Assembly: GCA_900545755.1 (NCBI GenBank)
Contig: URAG01000028.1
Location: 1 to 28,542 of the forward strand
DNA from: an uncultured Cloacibacillus sp.
GTDB lineage: Bacteria > Synergistota > Synergistia > Synergistales > Synergistaceae
Length of the DNA: 28,542 nucleotides
Reading direction: 5' to 3'
In this document: piece by piece, positions 1-7,608 of the stretch
Numbering within the stretch: position 1 is the stretch's first letter
Layout of the letters: every line of letters begins with the position of its first letter
Program-made: the position numbers and the translations under genes
Notes under the pieces: generated by a model
Told to the model about the DNA's origin: nothing
Seen by the model: only the letters and a program-made list of their open reading frames with translations
Database searches by the model: none

Positions 1-132
<132 letters not shown>

Positions 133-426
133 GACACGACCGCCGCGCTGCGTGCCTCTGAAATTGGGGCCGACTGCGTAATAAAGGCGACGAAAGTCGA
201 CGGCATATACGATAAAGACCCTGAGAAATTCCCCGACGCAGTGAAGCTGCCGCACATCACATACATGGACGCGCTTAACATGCAGCTTAAGGTAATGGAC
301 GCCGCGGCCTTCTCTCTCTGCCAGGACAACAACATACCGATAATCGTATTTGACATGCTTAAGAAAGGCAATCTGCGCAGATTGCTTATAGACGGTGAAA
401 ATATAGGCTCTATAGTCTCCAGATAG
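133..426 (+). CDS. pyrH: UMP kinase, 3' fragment (5' end lost)
   Basis: UMP kinase phosphorylates UMP to UDP in the cytoplasm and is the first kinase step after de novo UMP synthesis. Only the last 97 codons survive, where a bacterial PyrH is about 240 residues. The visible part holds the family's conserved C-terminal half: a TDTAAALRA-like helix (here DTTAALRASEIGAD), the KATKVDGIYDKDP uridylate-site loop, and the NNIPIIVFDM strand followed by GNLRRLL near the end. The reading frame is open through the poly-C junk, so the true start cannot be seen. It lies 43 bp upstream of frr, the usual bacterial arrangement. The truncation comes from the contig end and is probably not a pseudogene. Confidence 0.93.
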   Translation, partial: DTTAALRASEIGADCVIKATKVDGIYDKDPEKFPDAVKLPHITYMDALNMQLKVMDAAAFSLCQDNNIPIIVFDMLKKGNLRRLLIDGENIGSIVSR

Positions 427-469
427 AGTATAATTTATAAAACATCACAAGCTGTAAGGAGTGACCCGC

Positions 470-1027
470 ATGCCTCAGAACATACTTAACGAACTTAACA
501 CGCGCTGCGAAAAGAGCGTGGAGCACCTGAAGAGCACGATGCTCGGCGTTCGCACCGGAAGAGCGCACCCCGCGCTTGTCGAGGAGATAAAAGTCGACTA
601 CTTCGGAACGCCTACTCCGATCAAGAATATGGGCAGCGTCAACGTGCCCGAGGCACGCCAGATAGTCATAACGCCGTGGGACAAGACCGCCATGAAGGCC
701 ATAGAAAAGGCCATCCAGAGCTCGAGCCTCGGCATCACTCCGCAGAACGACGGCTCGTCGATCCGCCTAAACCTGCCCGAGCTTACGCAGCAGCGCCGCG
801 TCGAGCTTAAGAAGATGGTCAACAAGATGGCGGAAGATGGGCGCGTAGCGGTCCGCAACATACGCCGCGACGCGATAGAGGCGCTTAAGAAGCTCGAAAA
901 GGACAGCAAGATAACCGAGGACGACCTTAAGAAGTTCCAGAAAGAAGCGCAGGACAAGACAGACGCTTTCATTAAGAAGATCGATGCCGCTCTTGCTGAG
1001 AAGGAAAAAGAGATAATGGACAAGTAA
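470..1027 (+). CDS. frr: Ribosome recycling factor
   Basis: RRF works with EF-G to split the post-termination ribosome into subunits after peptide release. The 185-residue product has the usual RRF length. It carries the N-terminal helix, the conserved R-T-G-R-A-H/P-A-L motif (RTGRAHPALVEEIKVDYFG), and the domain I helices rich in Lys and Glu (VRNIRRDAIEALKKLEKD; SEDD-like TEDDLKKFQKEAQ). A GTG nine bases upstream (461) is in frame but abuts the AAGGA Shine-Dalgarno at 456-460. ATG 470 has proper spacing and is chosen. It follows pyrH closely and was probably cotranscribed with it. An intrinsic terminator lies 46 bp after the stop. Confidence 0.97.
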   Translation: MPQNILNELNTRCEKSVEHLKSTMLGVRTGRAHPALVEEIKVDYFGTPTPIKNMGSVNVPEARQIVITPWDKTAMKAIEKAIQSSSLGITPQNDGSSIRLNLPELTQQRRVELKKMVNKMAEDGRVAVRNIRRDAIEALKKLEKDSKITEDDLKKFQKEAQDKTDAFIKKIDAALAEKEKEIMDK

Positions 1028-1073
1028 GCCGTAATTTTTATAATACGGCGTGAATTTTATGCGTTTCGCCTCC

Positions 1074-1105
1074 GCGTTCGGCGTGGGGACGGAACGCAGT
1101 TTTTT
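1074..1105 (+). terminator. Intrinsic terminator after frr, just upstream of cca
   Basis: GCGTTC (1074-1079) pairs with GAACGC (1092-1097). An inner CGT/ACG stem closes a GGGG loop, with a two-base GG bulge on the 5' side. The hairpin is followed by AG and six T (1100-1105). It ends only 22 bp before the cca start, leaving no room for a cca promoter downstream of it, so cca must be read by transcripts that pass through it. Confidence 0.75.
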
Positions 1106-1127
1106 ATGTGGAACTGGCGGACACGGC

Positions 1128-2387
1128 ATGAACGAGAGCGAATTTTTCAAAAAATTAAGAGCTGCCGGTGGTCGCGGATACCTCGTAGGCGGCGCAGTGC
1201 GCGACATGGTCATGGGGCGCGCCGCACATGACAGAGACTATCTCGTCTGCGGTATGTTGCCGGGTGAATTTTCCACGCTGTTCCCCGATGCGCGGCGAGC
1301 CGGAAAATCTTTCCCCGTCTTCCTGCTTGACATCGGCGGCGCGGTCTGCGAGGTAGCATTCGCGCGCCTCGAGCGCAAAACGGGGCGCGGCTACACCGGC
1401 TTCGAAGCGAGATGCGGAAAAGAAATAACGGTTGAGCAGGATTTGGCGCGCCGCGACACGACGATAAACAGCATGGCGGCGGACGAAGAAGGGCGCATAA
1501 TCGACCCATACGGCGGAGTTTTGGACATCCGGCGGAAAATCATCCGCGCGACCTCGGCGGAGCATTTCGCCGAAGACCCTGTGCGCGCGCTGCGCGCGGC
1601 ACGGCAGGCTGCGCAGTTCGGCTTCGGGATAGAGCCCGCTACGCTCGCGCTGATGGGGCTTTGCGCTGAAGAGCTGCGTGCCGAGCCGGCAGAGCGGAAA
1701 TTCGCAGAGCTTCAGAAGGCGCTCGCCTCGCCAGTGCCGTCGCGATACTTCCGCGCGCTTCTTGCGGCTGGACTTCTCTCGCAGGAGTTTCCGCAGATCG
1801 CCGCGCTCATAGGCAAAAGCCAGCCGCCAGAATATCACCCTGAGGGCGACGCGTTCGAGCATACGATGATGGTCGTCGACCGCGCGGCGGCAGGCGGCGC
1901 TTCGCCAGAGGCGGTCTTCGCGGCTCTGATGCACGACGTAGGCAAGGGGACGACGCCTGAAGATATGCTTCCGCACCATTACGGGCACGAAGAGCGAGGC
2001 CTAGCGCTCCTTCCCGAAATCGCCGCAGCGCTCAAAATCCCGAAACGCTGGCGTAAGTGCGCGGAGTTCGTCATAAAAGAACACATGCGCGCCTCGCTTG
2101 TCAAATCCCCGGCTAAGCTGCGCGACCTGGTGCGCGCGCTCGAAAATGGCCCGATATCGCGGCGCGATTTTGAAATCGTCGTCGCAGCGGACAACGGCGG
2201 AAAAATCCCAGACTGGCTCGCCCGCTTCGACGAATACCTCGCCGTCCTTAAGTCAGCGGCTGCGCCGACGGTTCCCGAGCGGTTTCGCGGTGCGAAGATA
2301 GGCGAGTATATTCGAAACCGCGAGGCACAGGCGCTGAAAGATTTTATAACGAAGAACGGGGCAGACGAATCCAGAGACAACAGCTGA
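1128..2387 (+). CDS. cca: Multifunctional CCA-adding tRNA nucleotidyltransferase (with HD domain)
   Basis: It adds or repairs the 3'-CCA end of tRNAs using CTP and ATP. The 419-residue protein matches the E. coli-type Cca layout. The N-terminal nucleotidyltransferase domain has GYLVGGAVRD and the HDRDY metal motif, followed by RRDTTINSMA and the EDPVRALRAARQAAQ nucleotide-recognition helix. A C-terminal HD phosphohydrolase domain holds HTMMVVD and ALMHDVGKG, and the tail AKIGEYIRNREAQALKDFI matches the enterobacterial C-terminus. A longer in-frame GTG start at 1050 would place the upstream terminator inside the gene, so ATG 1128 is preferred, although its Shine-Dalgarno is weak. The HD domain suggests 2',3'-cyclic phosphodiesterase/phosphatase activity, by family analogy. 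Confidence 0.94.
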   Translation: MNESEFFKKLRAAGGRGYLVGGAVRDMVMGRAAHDRDYLVCGMLPGEFSTLFPDARRAGKSFPVFLLDIGGAVCEVAFARLERKTGRGYTGFEARCGKEITVEQDLARRDTTINSMAADEEGRIIDPYGGVLDIRRKIIRATSAEHFAEDPVRALRAARQAAQFGFGIEPATLALMGLCAEELRAEPAERKFAELQKALASPVPSRYFRALLAAGLLSQEFPQIAALIGKSQPPEYHPEGDAFEHTMMVVDRAAAGGASPEAVFAALMHDVGKGTTPEDMLPHHYGHEERGLALLPEIAAALKIPKRWRKCAEFVIKEHMRASLVKSPAKLRDLVRALENGPISRRDFEIVVAADNGGKIPDWLARFDEYLAVLKSAAAPTVPERFRGAKIGEYIRNREAQALKDFITKNGADESRDNS

Positions 2388-2720
2388 ATCATGGACGGTG
2401 TGGGAACGCGGCGATGTGCGTCGAGGTTGGTGATTAGGTCTCGTAATGCCTAGCGACGTTCGCGCTAGAGGCTGCAATTATGTGCGAAATAATAGGCGGC
2501 GATCCGACGGTTCTTTCTTCTCTATTTCAAATCCGACGCCGTTTGCGCGATAGAGCGCCACGTCGCCTTTCGCGACTATATCGCGGGCAAGCCGGTGCGC
2601 GTGCGGCCTACGGCGAGCCTAATCGGCGCTCGCGGCGCGTTTCCTGATCGACATCGAAAGCTACTGCGACGGCAAGGACGGCGCTGGTACGGCGCTGGAG
2701 GAAACTCGCAGCGGAGAGCC
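2388..2720. other. Gene-free stretch, possible decayed gene
   Basis: About 330 bp lacks an intact ORF with a start and a ribosome binding site. Short stretches still use the genome's codon style. On the minus strand roughly 2475-2595 reads as an unbroken, protein-like segment containing GDVALYRANGVGFEIEKK. On the plus strand roughly 2623-2745 reads RFLIDIESYCDGKDGAGTAL in another frame. Stops and frame changes separate these pieces. A hairpin with 6-bp arms (CTAGCG 2450-2455, CGCTAG 2463-2468) lies near the left edge without a T tract. I do not recognise the original gene, and the coding appearance could be chance in GC-rich sequence. Confidence 0.3.
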
Positions 2721-2724
2721 GCGC

Positions 2725-2755
2725 TTGACTTGGAGTCCGCTTTAGGCTATAGAAT
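2725..2755 (+). promoter_or_regulatory. MerR-type promoter upstream of the aldo/keto reductase
   Basis: TTGACT (2725-2730) and TAGAAT (2750-2755) are separated by 19 bp, longer than the optimal 17. The spacer contains an imperfect dyad, CTTGGAGT-CC-GCTTTAGG (2729-2746). An over-long spacer filled with a CTTGGAGT half-site is the hallmark of promoters activated by MerR-family regulators. No MerR gene is visible in the window. An alternative reading with TATAGA at 17 bp spacing would make it an ordinary strong sigma-70 promoter. Confidence 0.6.
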
Positions 2756-2787
2756 TTTTATAAATTTATGTGCGGCGGTGAGGTTTT

Positions 2788-3936
2788 ATGAAATACAGAG
2801 AACTCGGAAGGACGGGGCTCAAAGTCAGCGAGATAGGTATCGGCTGCGAGGGCTTCGTCGATCATGAAGGAAAGTACACGAAGGCGCTCTTCGACTGCGC
2901 CTACGCTGCTGGCGTGAATTGCTTCGACCTCTATTCGCCGTCGCCCGAGGTACGCAGTCTCGTCGGCGATGCTCTGCGCGGGCGGCGCGAGAAATTCGTG
3001 ATTCAGGCGCACCTCTGCACGACGTGGAAAGACGGGCAGTACGAGCGCACGCGTGATATAGACGAGGTGCGCGCGGGTTTCGGCGACCTGCTCGCACGTC
3101 TCGACACCGATCACATCGAAGTCGGCATGATTCACTACGTAGACTCTCTAGACGACTGGAACGGCGTTGTGAACGGCCCAGTCATGGAATATGCGCGCGG
3201 TCTGAAAGCGGCCGGTAGGATAAAGGCGATCGGCATGAGCAGCCACAACCCGGAGACGGCGATGGCGGCGGCGAAAAGCGGCCTCGCCGACGTGATAATG
3301 TTCAGCGTCAACCCATGCTACGACCTCCAGCCCGCCGGCGAGGACTGCGAACGGCTCTGGAGCGGAGAAAGCTACGCAAAGCCGCTGGTCAACATGGACC
3401 CGGAGCGCGAAGCGCTCTACGAATACTGCCAGAGCGCTGGCGTCGCGATAACGGTGATGAAGGCTTTCGGCGGCGGCGATCTACTCGACGAAAAACTTTC
3501 GCCAGCGGGCAGGGCCCTGACCGTGAACCAGTGCCTGCACTACGCGCTGACGCGCCCGGCCGTCGCGACGGTATTCGCCGGCGCGCACACCGTCGAGGAG
3601 CTCGAACGTTCGCTTGCCTACGAGAACGCGAGCGACGCCGAACGCGACTACGCGGAAGCCTTCGCGTCGTTTCCAAAGATAAGCTGGCGCGGCCGCTGCA
3701 TGTACTGCGGACACTGCGCGCCATGTCCTAAGGGGATAGGCGTGGCGTCGGTGACGAAGTTCCTGAACCTAGCGAAAGCGCAGGGCTTTGTGCCCGAGAC
3801 GGTGCGCGAACATTATGCTGCGCTGGCCCACAAGGCGGGCGAGTGCGTCGAGTGCCACGCCTGCGAGAAGCGCTGCCCGTTCGGCGTCGTAGTCACCGCG
3901 AACATGCGCGACGCGAAGGAAATTTTCGGAAACTAG
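2788..3936 (+). CDS. Aldo/keto reductase with C-terminal double 4Fe-4S ferredoxin domain
   Basis: A 382-residue cytoplasmic oxidoreductase; the substrate is unknown. Residues 1-290 form an aldo/keto reductase TIM barrel (MKYRELGRTGLKVSEIGIG at the N-terminus; GVAITVMKAFGGGDLL late in the barrel). Residues 304-313 and 353-363 carry two Cys clusters, CxxCxxCxxxCP and CxxCxxCxxxCP, expected to bind two 4Fe-4S clusters. The usual catalytic Asp is present (D47 in FDLYSP) with a His at 116, but the canonical Tyr five residues after the Asp and the Lys of the TK motif are not evident; FVIQAH replaces the latter. This appears to be a feature of this ferredoxin-linked subfamily. GGTGAGG precedes ATG 2788. 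The gene stands alone between its MerR-type promoter and a terminator. Confidence 0.88.
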   Translation: MKYRELGRTGLKVSEIGIGCEGFVDHEGKYTKALFDCAYAAGVNCFDLYSPSPEVRSLVGDALRGRREKFVIQAHLCTTWKDGQYERTRDIDEVRAGFGDLLARLDTDHIEVGMIHYVDSLDDWNGVVNGPVMEYARGLKAAGRIKAIGMSSHNPETAMAAAKSGLADVIMFSVNPCYDLQPAGEDCERLWSGESYAKPLVNMDPEREALYEYCQSAGVAITVMKAFGGGDLLDEKLSPAGRALTVNQCLHYALTRPAVATVFAGAHTVEELERSLAYENASDAERDYAEAFASFPKISWRGRCMYCGHCAPCPKGIGVASVTKFLNLAKAQGFVPETVREHYAALAHKAGECVECHACEKRCPFGVVVTANMRDAKEIFGN

Positions 3937-3951
3937 CGCAACGTGCGCGAC

Positions 3952-3983
3952 AGCGTCGATTTACGACGCTATCACGTATTTTT
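3952..3983 (+). terminator. Intrinsic terminator after the aldo/keto reductase
   Basis: AGCGTCG (3952-3958) and CGACGCT (3964-3970) form a perfect 7-bp stem with loop ATTTA, followed a few bases later by a T-rich tract (3978-3983). A second, stronger hairpin follows at 4004. Confidence 0.55.
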
Positions 3984-4003
3984 GATTTATGTGTAAAGCA
4001 GAA

Positions 4004-4030
4004 AGGCCGCGCATGGGCGCGGCCTCTTTT
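4004..4030 (+). terminator. Strong terminator between convergent genes
   Basis: AGGCCGCGC (4004-4012) pairs perfectly with GCGCGGCCT (4017-4025) around an ATGG loop, followed by CTTTT on the plus strand. On the minus strand the same stem is preceded and followed by short A/T tracts, so it could also end transcripts of the convergent adenine deaminase gene. Confidence 0.85.
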
Positions 4031-4072
4031 CGTATGCTTTTATGAGGATTCGGCGGGGTCCTGCGTGCGGCG

Positions 4073-5818
4073 CTATTCGGCGTTCGGAAGTCCGCTCAGC
4101 GTCAGCGGCTGCGCACTGCCTGCCGTTATGTCGCAGTAACCCTGGTCGGTCAGTTTGAGCTTCGGGATTACCGAGAGCGACATAAAGCTCAGCTGCATCA
4201 GCAGCTCCGTGCCGGGGCAGCGGATGCTCTCGGCCGCGGCGCGTATGTCCTTGAGCTTTTCGAGCAGCTCGTCCGCGCTGAGCAGACTCATGAGGCCGCC
4301 CACGGGAAGTTCGAGGCTTGCGAGCACCTTTTCGCCCTCGGCTACTACTATGCCGCCGCGCATGCGTGCGAGCTCGCGCAGCGCCGTCGCCATCGAAACG
4401 TCGTCCATTCCCGCGCAGGTGTAGTTGTGCGCGTCGTGCGCGACCGACGAGGCGACTGCGCCGCGTTCGAGCGGGAAGTTGTGCAGGAAGCCGAGCGCAA
4501 GGCGGCCAGTGCCGCGGTTCTTCTCTACGACTGCCATTTTTGCTATGCGGCGCGACGGGTCGGCGCAGGCGCAGCCGTCTATCACCGTCGGCTTGATCGT
4601 CAGCGTCTCCGTCGTGAACTGGCGCGGCACGACGCCGATGACGTTGATGTATTTGTCATCCGGGCCGAGTTTGATTTTGAGCTCGTCGGGCGTGGGCGTC
4701 TCGACGGTCTTGTGTAGCCCGGGAAGCTCGGAGACTGCGGCCGGCGCGAGGCTTTCGAGGATTTTCCCCTCCTTCGCGACGAGTTTGCCGCGCTTCCAGA
4801 CGCGCATAACGCGGCAGCTTTCGAGGCCGTCGACGAGGACGAGGTCGGCTATTTTGCCTGGCGCTATCGCGCCGCGGTCGTATAGGCGGAAGTATTCCGC
4901 CGGCGTCAGCGTCGCCGTGCGCAGCGCCGCGAGCGGAGGAACGCCGCATTCTATCAGCTCGCGCACGCAGCCGTCCATGTGTCCGCGCTCGCGGATGAAG
5001 GCCGGGGTTATGTCGTCACTGACCGCGAGGCAGCGCACGCATAGCTCCGGTGACTCGGCGAGCAGCGGCGCGAGGGTTTTGAGGTTCCGCGCCGCCGCGC
5101 CCTGGCGTATCATCAGGTACATTCCGCGGCGCAGCTTCTCGCGCGCCTCATCGATAGTGCTGCATTCGTGGTCGGAGGTGACGCCGCCCAGCAGGTAGCC
5201 CGCGAGCTGCGCGCCGCTGACGCCGGGCGCATGTCCGGTGATGACCGTTCCTTCCGCGGCTTCGAGCTTTTTCCACACCTCGTCGTCCCCGAGGTAGACG
5301 CCGGGGAAGTTCATCATCTCCCCGAGGTGCGTGCAGGTTCCGTCTGCGAGCAGAGCCGCTATGCCGCCGGCCTTTATCTCCTCGAAGGGTGTTTCGAAGC
5401 ACGATGCTGGCACGCACGACGGCGCGCCGTAAAATATGTCGAGCGGAAGCCCCTCGCTCTCGCGCTTCATGAAGCGCACGCCCTCCATGCCGCAGGTGTT
5501 CGCTATCTCGTGCGGGTCGGCCATCACCGTCGCGGTGCCGTGCGGCACGGCCGCGGCGGCGAAGGAGCGCGGCGTCATCGTCGTGCTCTCGACGTGCATG
5601 TGCCCCTCGATGAAGCCGGGGACGAGCAGTCCGCCGGCGCAGTCTATTTCCTCCGCGGCCTCGTAGCCTTCGCCGATGCCGACGATCACGCCGTCCTTCA
5701 CCGCTACGTCGGCCTGCTCCGTCTCCATAGTGTAGAGGTTGGCGAAGCTCGCGTTCCTGAACACGGCGTCGCACTGTTTTTCTTTCATCGCGTAAGGAAG
5801 AAGATTTTTGAAGCTCAT
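4073..5818 (-). CDS. ade: Adenine deaminase
   Basis: It hydrolyses adenine to hypoxanthine and ammonia in purine salvage or catabolism, in the cytoplasm. The 581-residue length is typical of the bacterial Ade (AdeC) branch of the amidohydrolase superfamily. Visible hallmarks are GGLLVPGFIEGHMHVEST (metal-binding His73 and His75), the VPHGTATVMADPHEIANTCG segment, VITGHAPGVSG, and the C-terminal domain with DVSMATALREL and GGIVV. On the coding strand GGAGGTAA precedes ATG 5818 by a few bases. It is the only substantial minus-strand gene and is divergent from pyrK, with an inverted repeat between the two. It ends about 40 bp from the bidirectional-looking hairpin at 4004-4030. Confidence 0.95.
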   Translation of the reverse strand: MSFKNLLPYAMKEKQCDAVFRNASFANLYTMETEQADVAVKDGVIVGIGEGYEAAEEIDCAGGLLVPGFIEGHMHVESTTMTPRSFAAAAVPHGTATVMADPHEIANTCGMEGVRFMKRESEGLPLDIFYGAPSCVPASCFETPFEEIKAGGIAALLADGTCTHLGEMMNFPGVYLGDDEVWKKLEAAEGTVITGHAPGVSGAQLAGYLLGGVTSDHECSTIDEAREKLRRGMYLMIRQGAAARNLKTLAPLLAESPELCVRCLAVSDDITPAFIRERGHMDGCVRELIECGVPPLAALRTATLTPAEYFRLYDRGAIAPGKIADLVLVDGLESCRVMRVWKRGKLVAKEGKILESLAPAAVSELPGLHKTVETPTPDELKIKLGPDDKYINVIGVVPRQFTTETLTIKPTVIDGCACADPSRRIAKMAVVEKNRGTGRLALGFLHNFPLERGAVASSVAHDAHNYTCAGMDDVSMATALRELARMRGGIVVAEGEKVLASLELPVGGLMSLLSADELLEKLKDIRAAAESIRCPGTELLMQLSFMSLSVIPKLKLTDQGYCDITAGSAQPLTLSGLPNAE

Positions 5819-5855
5819 TGCGTTACCTCCGGGGCGAAGCCCACTCGTAAAATGG

Positions 5856-5887
5856 TAAAATATATGTCGAAACTTGAATATATTTTA
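5856..5887. promoter_or_regulatory. Perfect 10-bp inverted repeat between ade and pyrK (candidate operator or divergent promoter)
   Basis: TAAAATATAT (5856-5865) and ATATATTTTA (5878-5887) are exact reverse complements separated by 12 bp. The repeat sits 38 bp before the ade start and 31 bp before the pyrK start, in the only AT-rich patch of this intergenic region. It could be the binding site of a dimeric regulator. Alternatively it could simply hold symmetrical -10 elements of two divergent promoters. No convincing -35 boxes were found. Confidence 0.5.
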
Positions 5888-5917
5888 TCAGTTAATCTGT
5901 GAAAGCGGGGAGTGCTG

Positions 5918-6688
5918 GTGGAAGGCTGCGGTTCGCACAACGTTAACGATTACCGCGCGCTCGTGACGCAGAACGCGAAGCTCACGGAGCGCATATTCTG
6001 GATGACCTTCGAAGCGCCGGAGCTGGCGCGGAGCGCGAAGGCGGGGCAGTGCCTCATGGTGTTCGCGCCCGACGGCGCGAAGCTGCTTGGGCGTCCGTTC
6101 GAGGCGGCCGACGCTTCGCCGGAGCGCGGAGAGATTTCGGTCTGTTATATGCTCGCGGGTGATGGGACGGAGATGCTTTCTCGCGTGAAGGCCGGGGAAG
6201 TTCTAAAAGTCCGCGGCTTCGTAGGAGTGCCGTACCCAGAGGGGCGCGGCGCGATTGCGGCAGGCGGCGGAGTAGGCTCGGCTGGCTTCATACTAGCGCG
6301 TAAAACGGGGGCGGCTTCCGAACTTTACGTCGGGATGCCGGGGCGCGGCTGCGAGGATTTCGCGGCGAAGATAAAGGAAATATGCCCCGACGCTAGGATT
6401 TTCACCGACGACGGGAGCTTCGGCGAAGGCGACTCGATGTTCAAGGTGCTACCGCGCGAGACCGGCGGAAAGGACGTATGGTGCTGCGGCCCGATGGGTT
6501 TCCTCAAGGCGATGCAGCGCCATTATGCCGATTCCCCAAAGAATCTCTATTTCAGCCTCGACAAGCGCATGGCCTGCGGCTACGGCGGGTGCATGGGCTG
6601 CGTCGTCAAGACGGCTGGCGGGCTGAGGCGCGTCTGTGCCGACCAGTCGTTGTTCAGGGCGGATGAGGTGGATCTCAATGACTATTAA
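5918..6688 (+). CDS. pyrK: Dihydroorotate dehydrogenase electron transfer subunit
   Basis: PyrK passes electrons from dihydroorotate oxidation, via FAD and a 2Fe-2S cluster, to NAD+. It pairs with the FMN subunit PyrD encoded next. The 256-residue protein shows the ferredoxin-reductase fold: a LLGRPFEAAD flavin-binding motif, an IAAGGGVGSAGFI nucleotide-binding loop, VWCCGPMGFL, and a C-terminal 2Fe-2S site MACGYGGCMGCVV...VCADQ supplying four cysteines. GTG 5912 is in frame but touches the GGGGA Shine-Dalgarno, so GTG 5918 is the more plausible start. It is the first gene of a long same-strand block and overlaps pyrD by 11 bp, which suggests translational coupling. Confidence 0.94.
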   Translation: MEGCGSHNVNDYRALVTQNAKLTERIFWMTFEAPELARSAKAGQCLMVFAPDGAKLLGRPFEAADASPERGEISVCYMLAGDGTEMLSRVKAGEVLKVRGFVGVPYPEGRGAIAAGGGVGSAGFILARKTGAASELYVGMPGRGCEDFAAKIKEICPDARIFTDDGSFGEGDSMFKVLPRETGGKDVWCCGPMGFLKAMQRHYADSPKNLYFSLDKRMACGYGGCMGCVVKTAGGLRRVCADQSLFRADEVDLNDY

Positions 6689-7595
6689 TTTATCTGTGCG
6701 CGTAGGCGATTTGGAGCTTCTATATCCTGTAATTCCGGCCTCGGGCGTGTGGCCCTACGCCGAAAATTTCTGGAACGGCGAGAAGCTCGACGGAATAGGC
6801 GCGCTTTGCACCAAGGCGATAAGCCTCGCGCCGCGCAGCGGAAACGGCGGCGTGCGTATATGGGAGACGCCCTCGGGCGTGCTTAACAGCATCGGGCTGC
6901 AAAATTGCGGCGCGCGCGAATTCGCCGCGCGTTACTCGGAGCTCGTCAAAAACTGCCCGCGTCCCGTGATCGCCAACGTCGTCATGGAACGTCCTGCCGA
7001 GACGCGCAAGACGCTGCGCGTCCTCTCCGGAGTCGAAGGCGTGGCGGCGGCAGAACTCAACATTTCGTGCCCGAACGCGGACGGCGACGGCATGGCGTGG
7101 GGAATGTGCGCGGAGCATGCCGCCGTCGCGGTGCGCGAGGCGAGAAGCGCGTGGAGCGGACGGCTCTGGGTCAAGCTGACTCCGCAGTCCGCGGATATAG
7201 CCGCGGTAGCGCGCGCCGTTGAGGACGAGGGCGCGGACGCTATAGTATGCGCGAACACCTGGCTCGGCATGGCGATGGACATGGCTACGGGCAAACCGGC
7301 CTTCGGGCGAGTCGTTGCGGGGCTCTCGGGGCCTGCTGTGTTCCCGCTCGCACTGCGCGCCGTATGGCAGGTCTGCGGCGCGGTGAAGATCCCGGTCGTC
7401 GGCTGCGGCGGCGTCTCAAGCGCTTCGGACTGCGCGGCCATGCTGCTTGCTGGCGCTTCGGCGGTAGAGGTCGGGAGCGCTTTTTTCGCCGACGTGAAGG
7501 CGGGCGCGACGATATGCGGCGGCCTGCCGGAGTTCGTAAAACGTTACGGCGCGTCGAAGCTTTCGGAGCTGATGGGACGCGCTAGAATTGCTTAA
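6678..7595 (+). CDS. pyrD: Dihydroorotate dehydrogenase, catalytic subunit (class 1B)
   Basis: It oxidises dihydroorotate to orotate using FMN, with NAD+ as final acceptor through PyrK. The 305-residue protein has the class 1 features: VIPASGVW near the N-terminus, the SGVLNSIGLQN segment, the NISCPN motif whose Cys acts as catalytic base in class 1 enzymes, LWVKLTPQ, and the C-terminal FMN-phosphate loop VVGCGGVSSASD with EVGSAFF. The frame stays open back to 6636, but ATG 6678 inside the end of pyrK, preceded by GAGGTGGA, fits the family N-terminus. Its overlap with pyrK supports a stoichiometric complex. Confidence 0.94.
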   Translation: MTINLSVRVGDLELLYPVIPASGVWPYAENFWNGEKLDGIGALCTKAISLAPRSGNGGVRIWETPSGVLNSIGLQNCGAREFAARYSELVKNCPRPVIANVVMERPAETRKTLRVLSGVEGVAAAELNISCPNADGDGMAWGMCAEHAAVAVREARSAWSGRLWVKLTPQSADIAAVARAVEDEGADAIVCANTWLGMAMDMATGKPAFGRVVAGLSGPAVFPLALRAVWQVCGAVKIPVVGCGGVSSASDCAAMLLAGASAVEVGSAFFADVKAGATICGGLPEFVKRYGASKLSELMGRARIA

Positions 7596-7608
7596 AGAGG
7601 CGGAATCA

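Noticed and set aside
1039..1044. TATAAT as a cca promoter
   Set aside because: No -35 box or extended -10 is present at the right distance, and it lies within the loop region of a small hairpin; not reported as a promoter feature.
1050..1127. In-frame GTG start for cca at 1050
   Set aside because: It would put a strong terminator inside the coding region and add 26 residues absent from the family; ATG 1128 fits the conserved N-terminus.
2595..2867. Plus-strand 90-residue ORF ahead of the aldo/keto reductase
   Set aside because: It overlaps the MerR-type promoter and the start of the real gene, is Arg-rich as expected for an out-of-frame GC-rich reading, and shows no family features.
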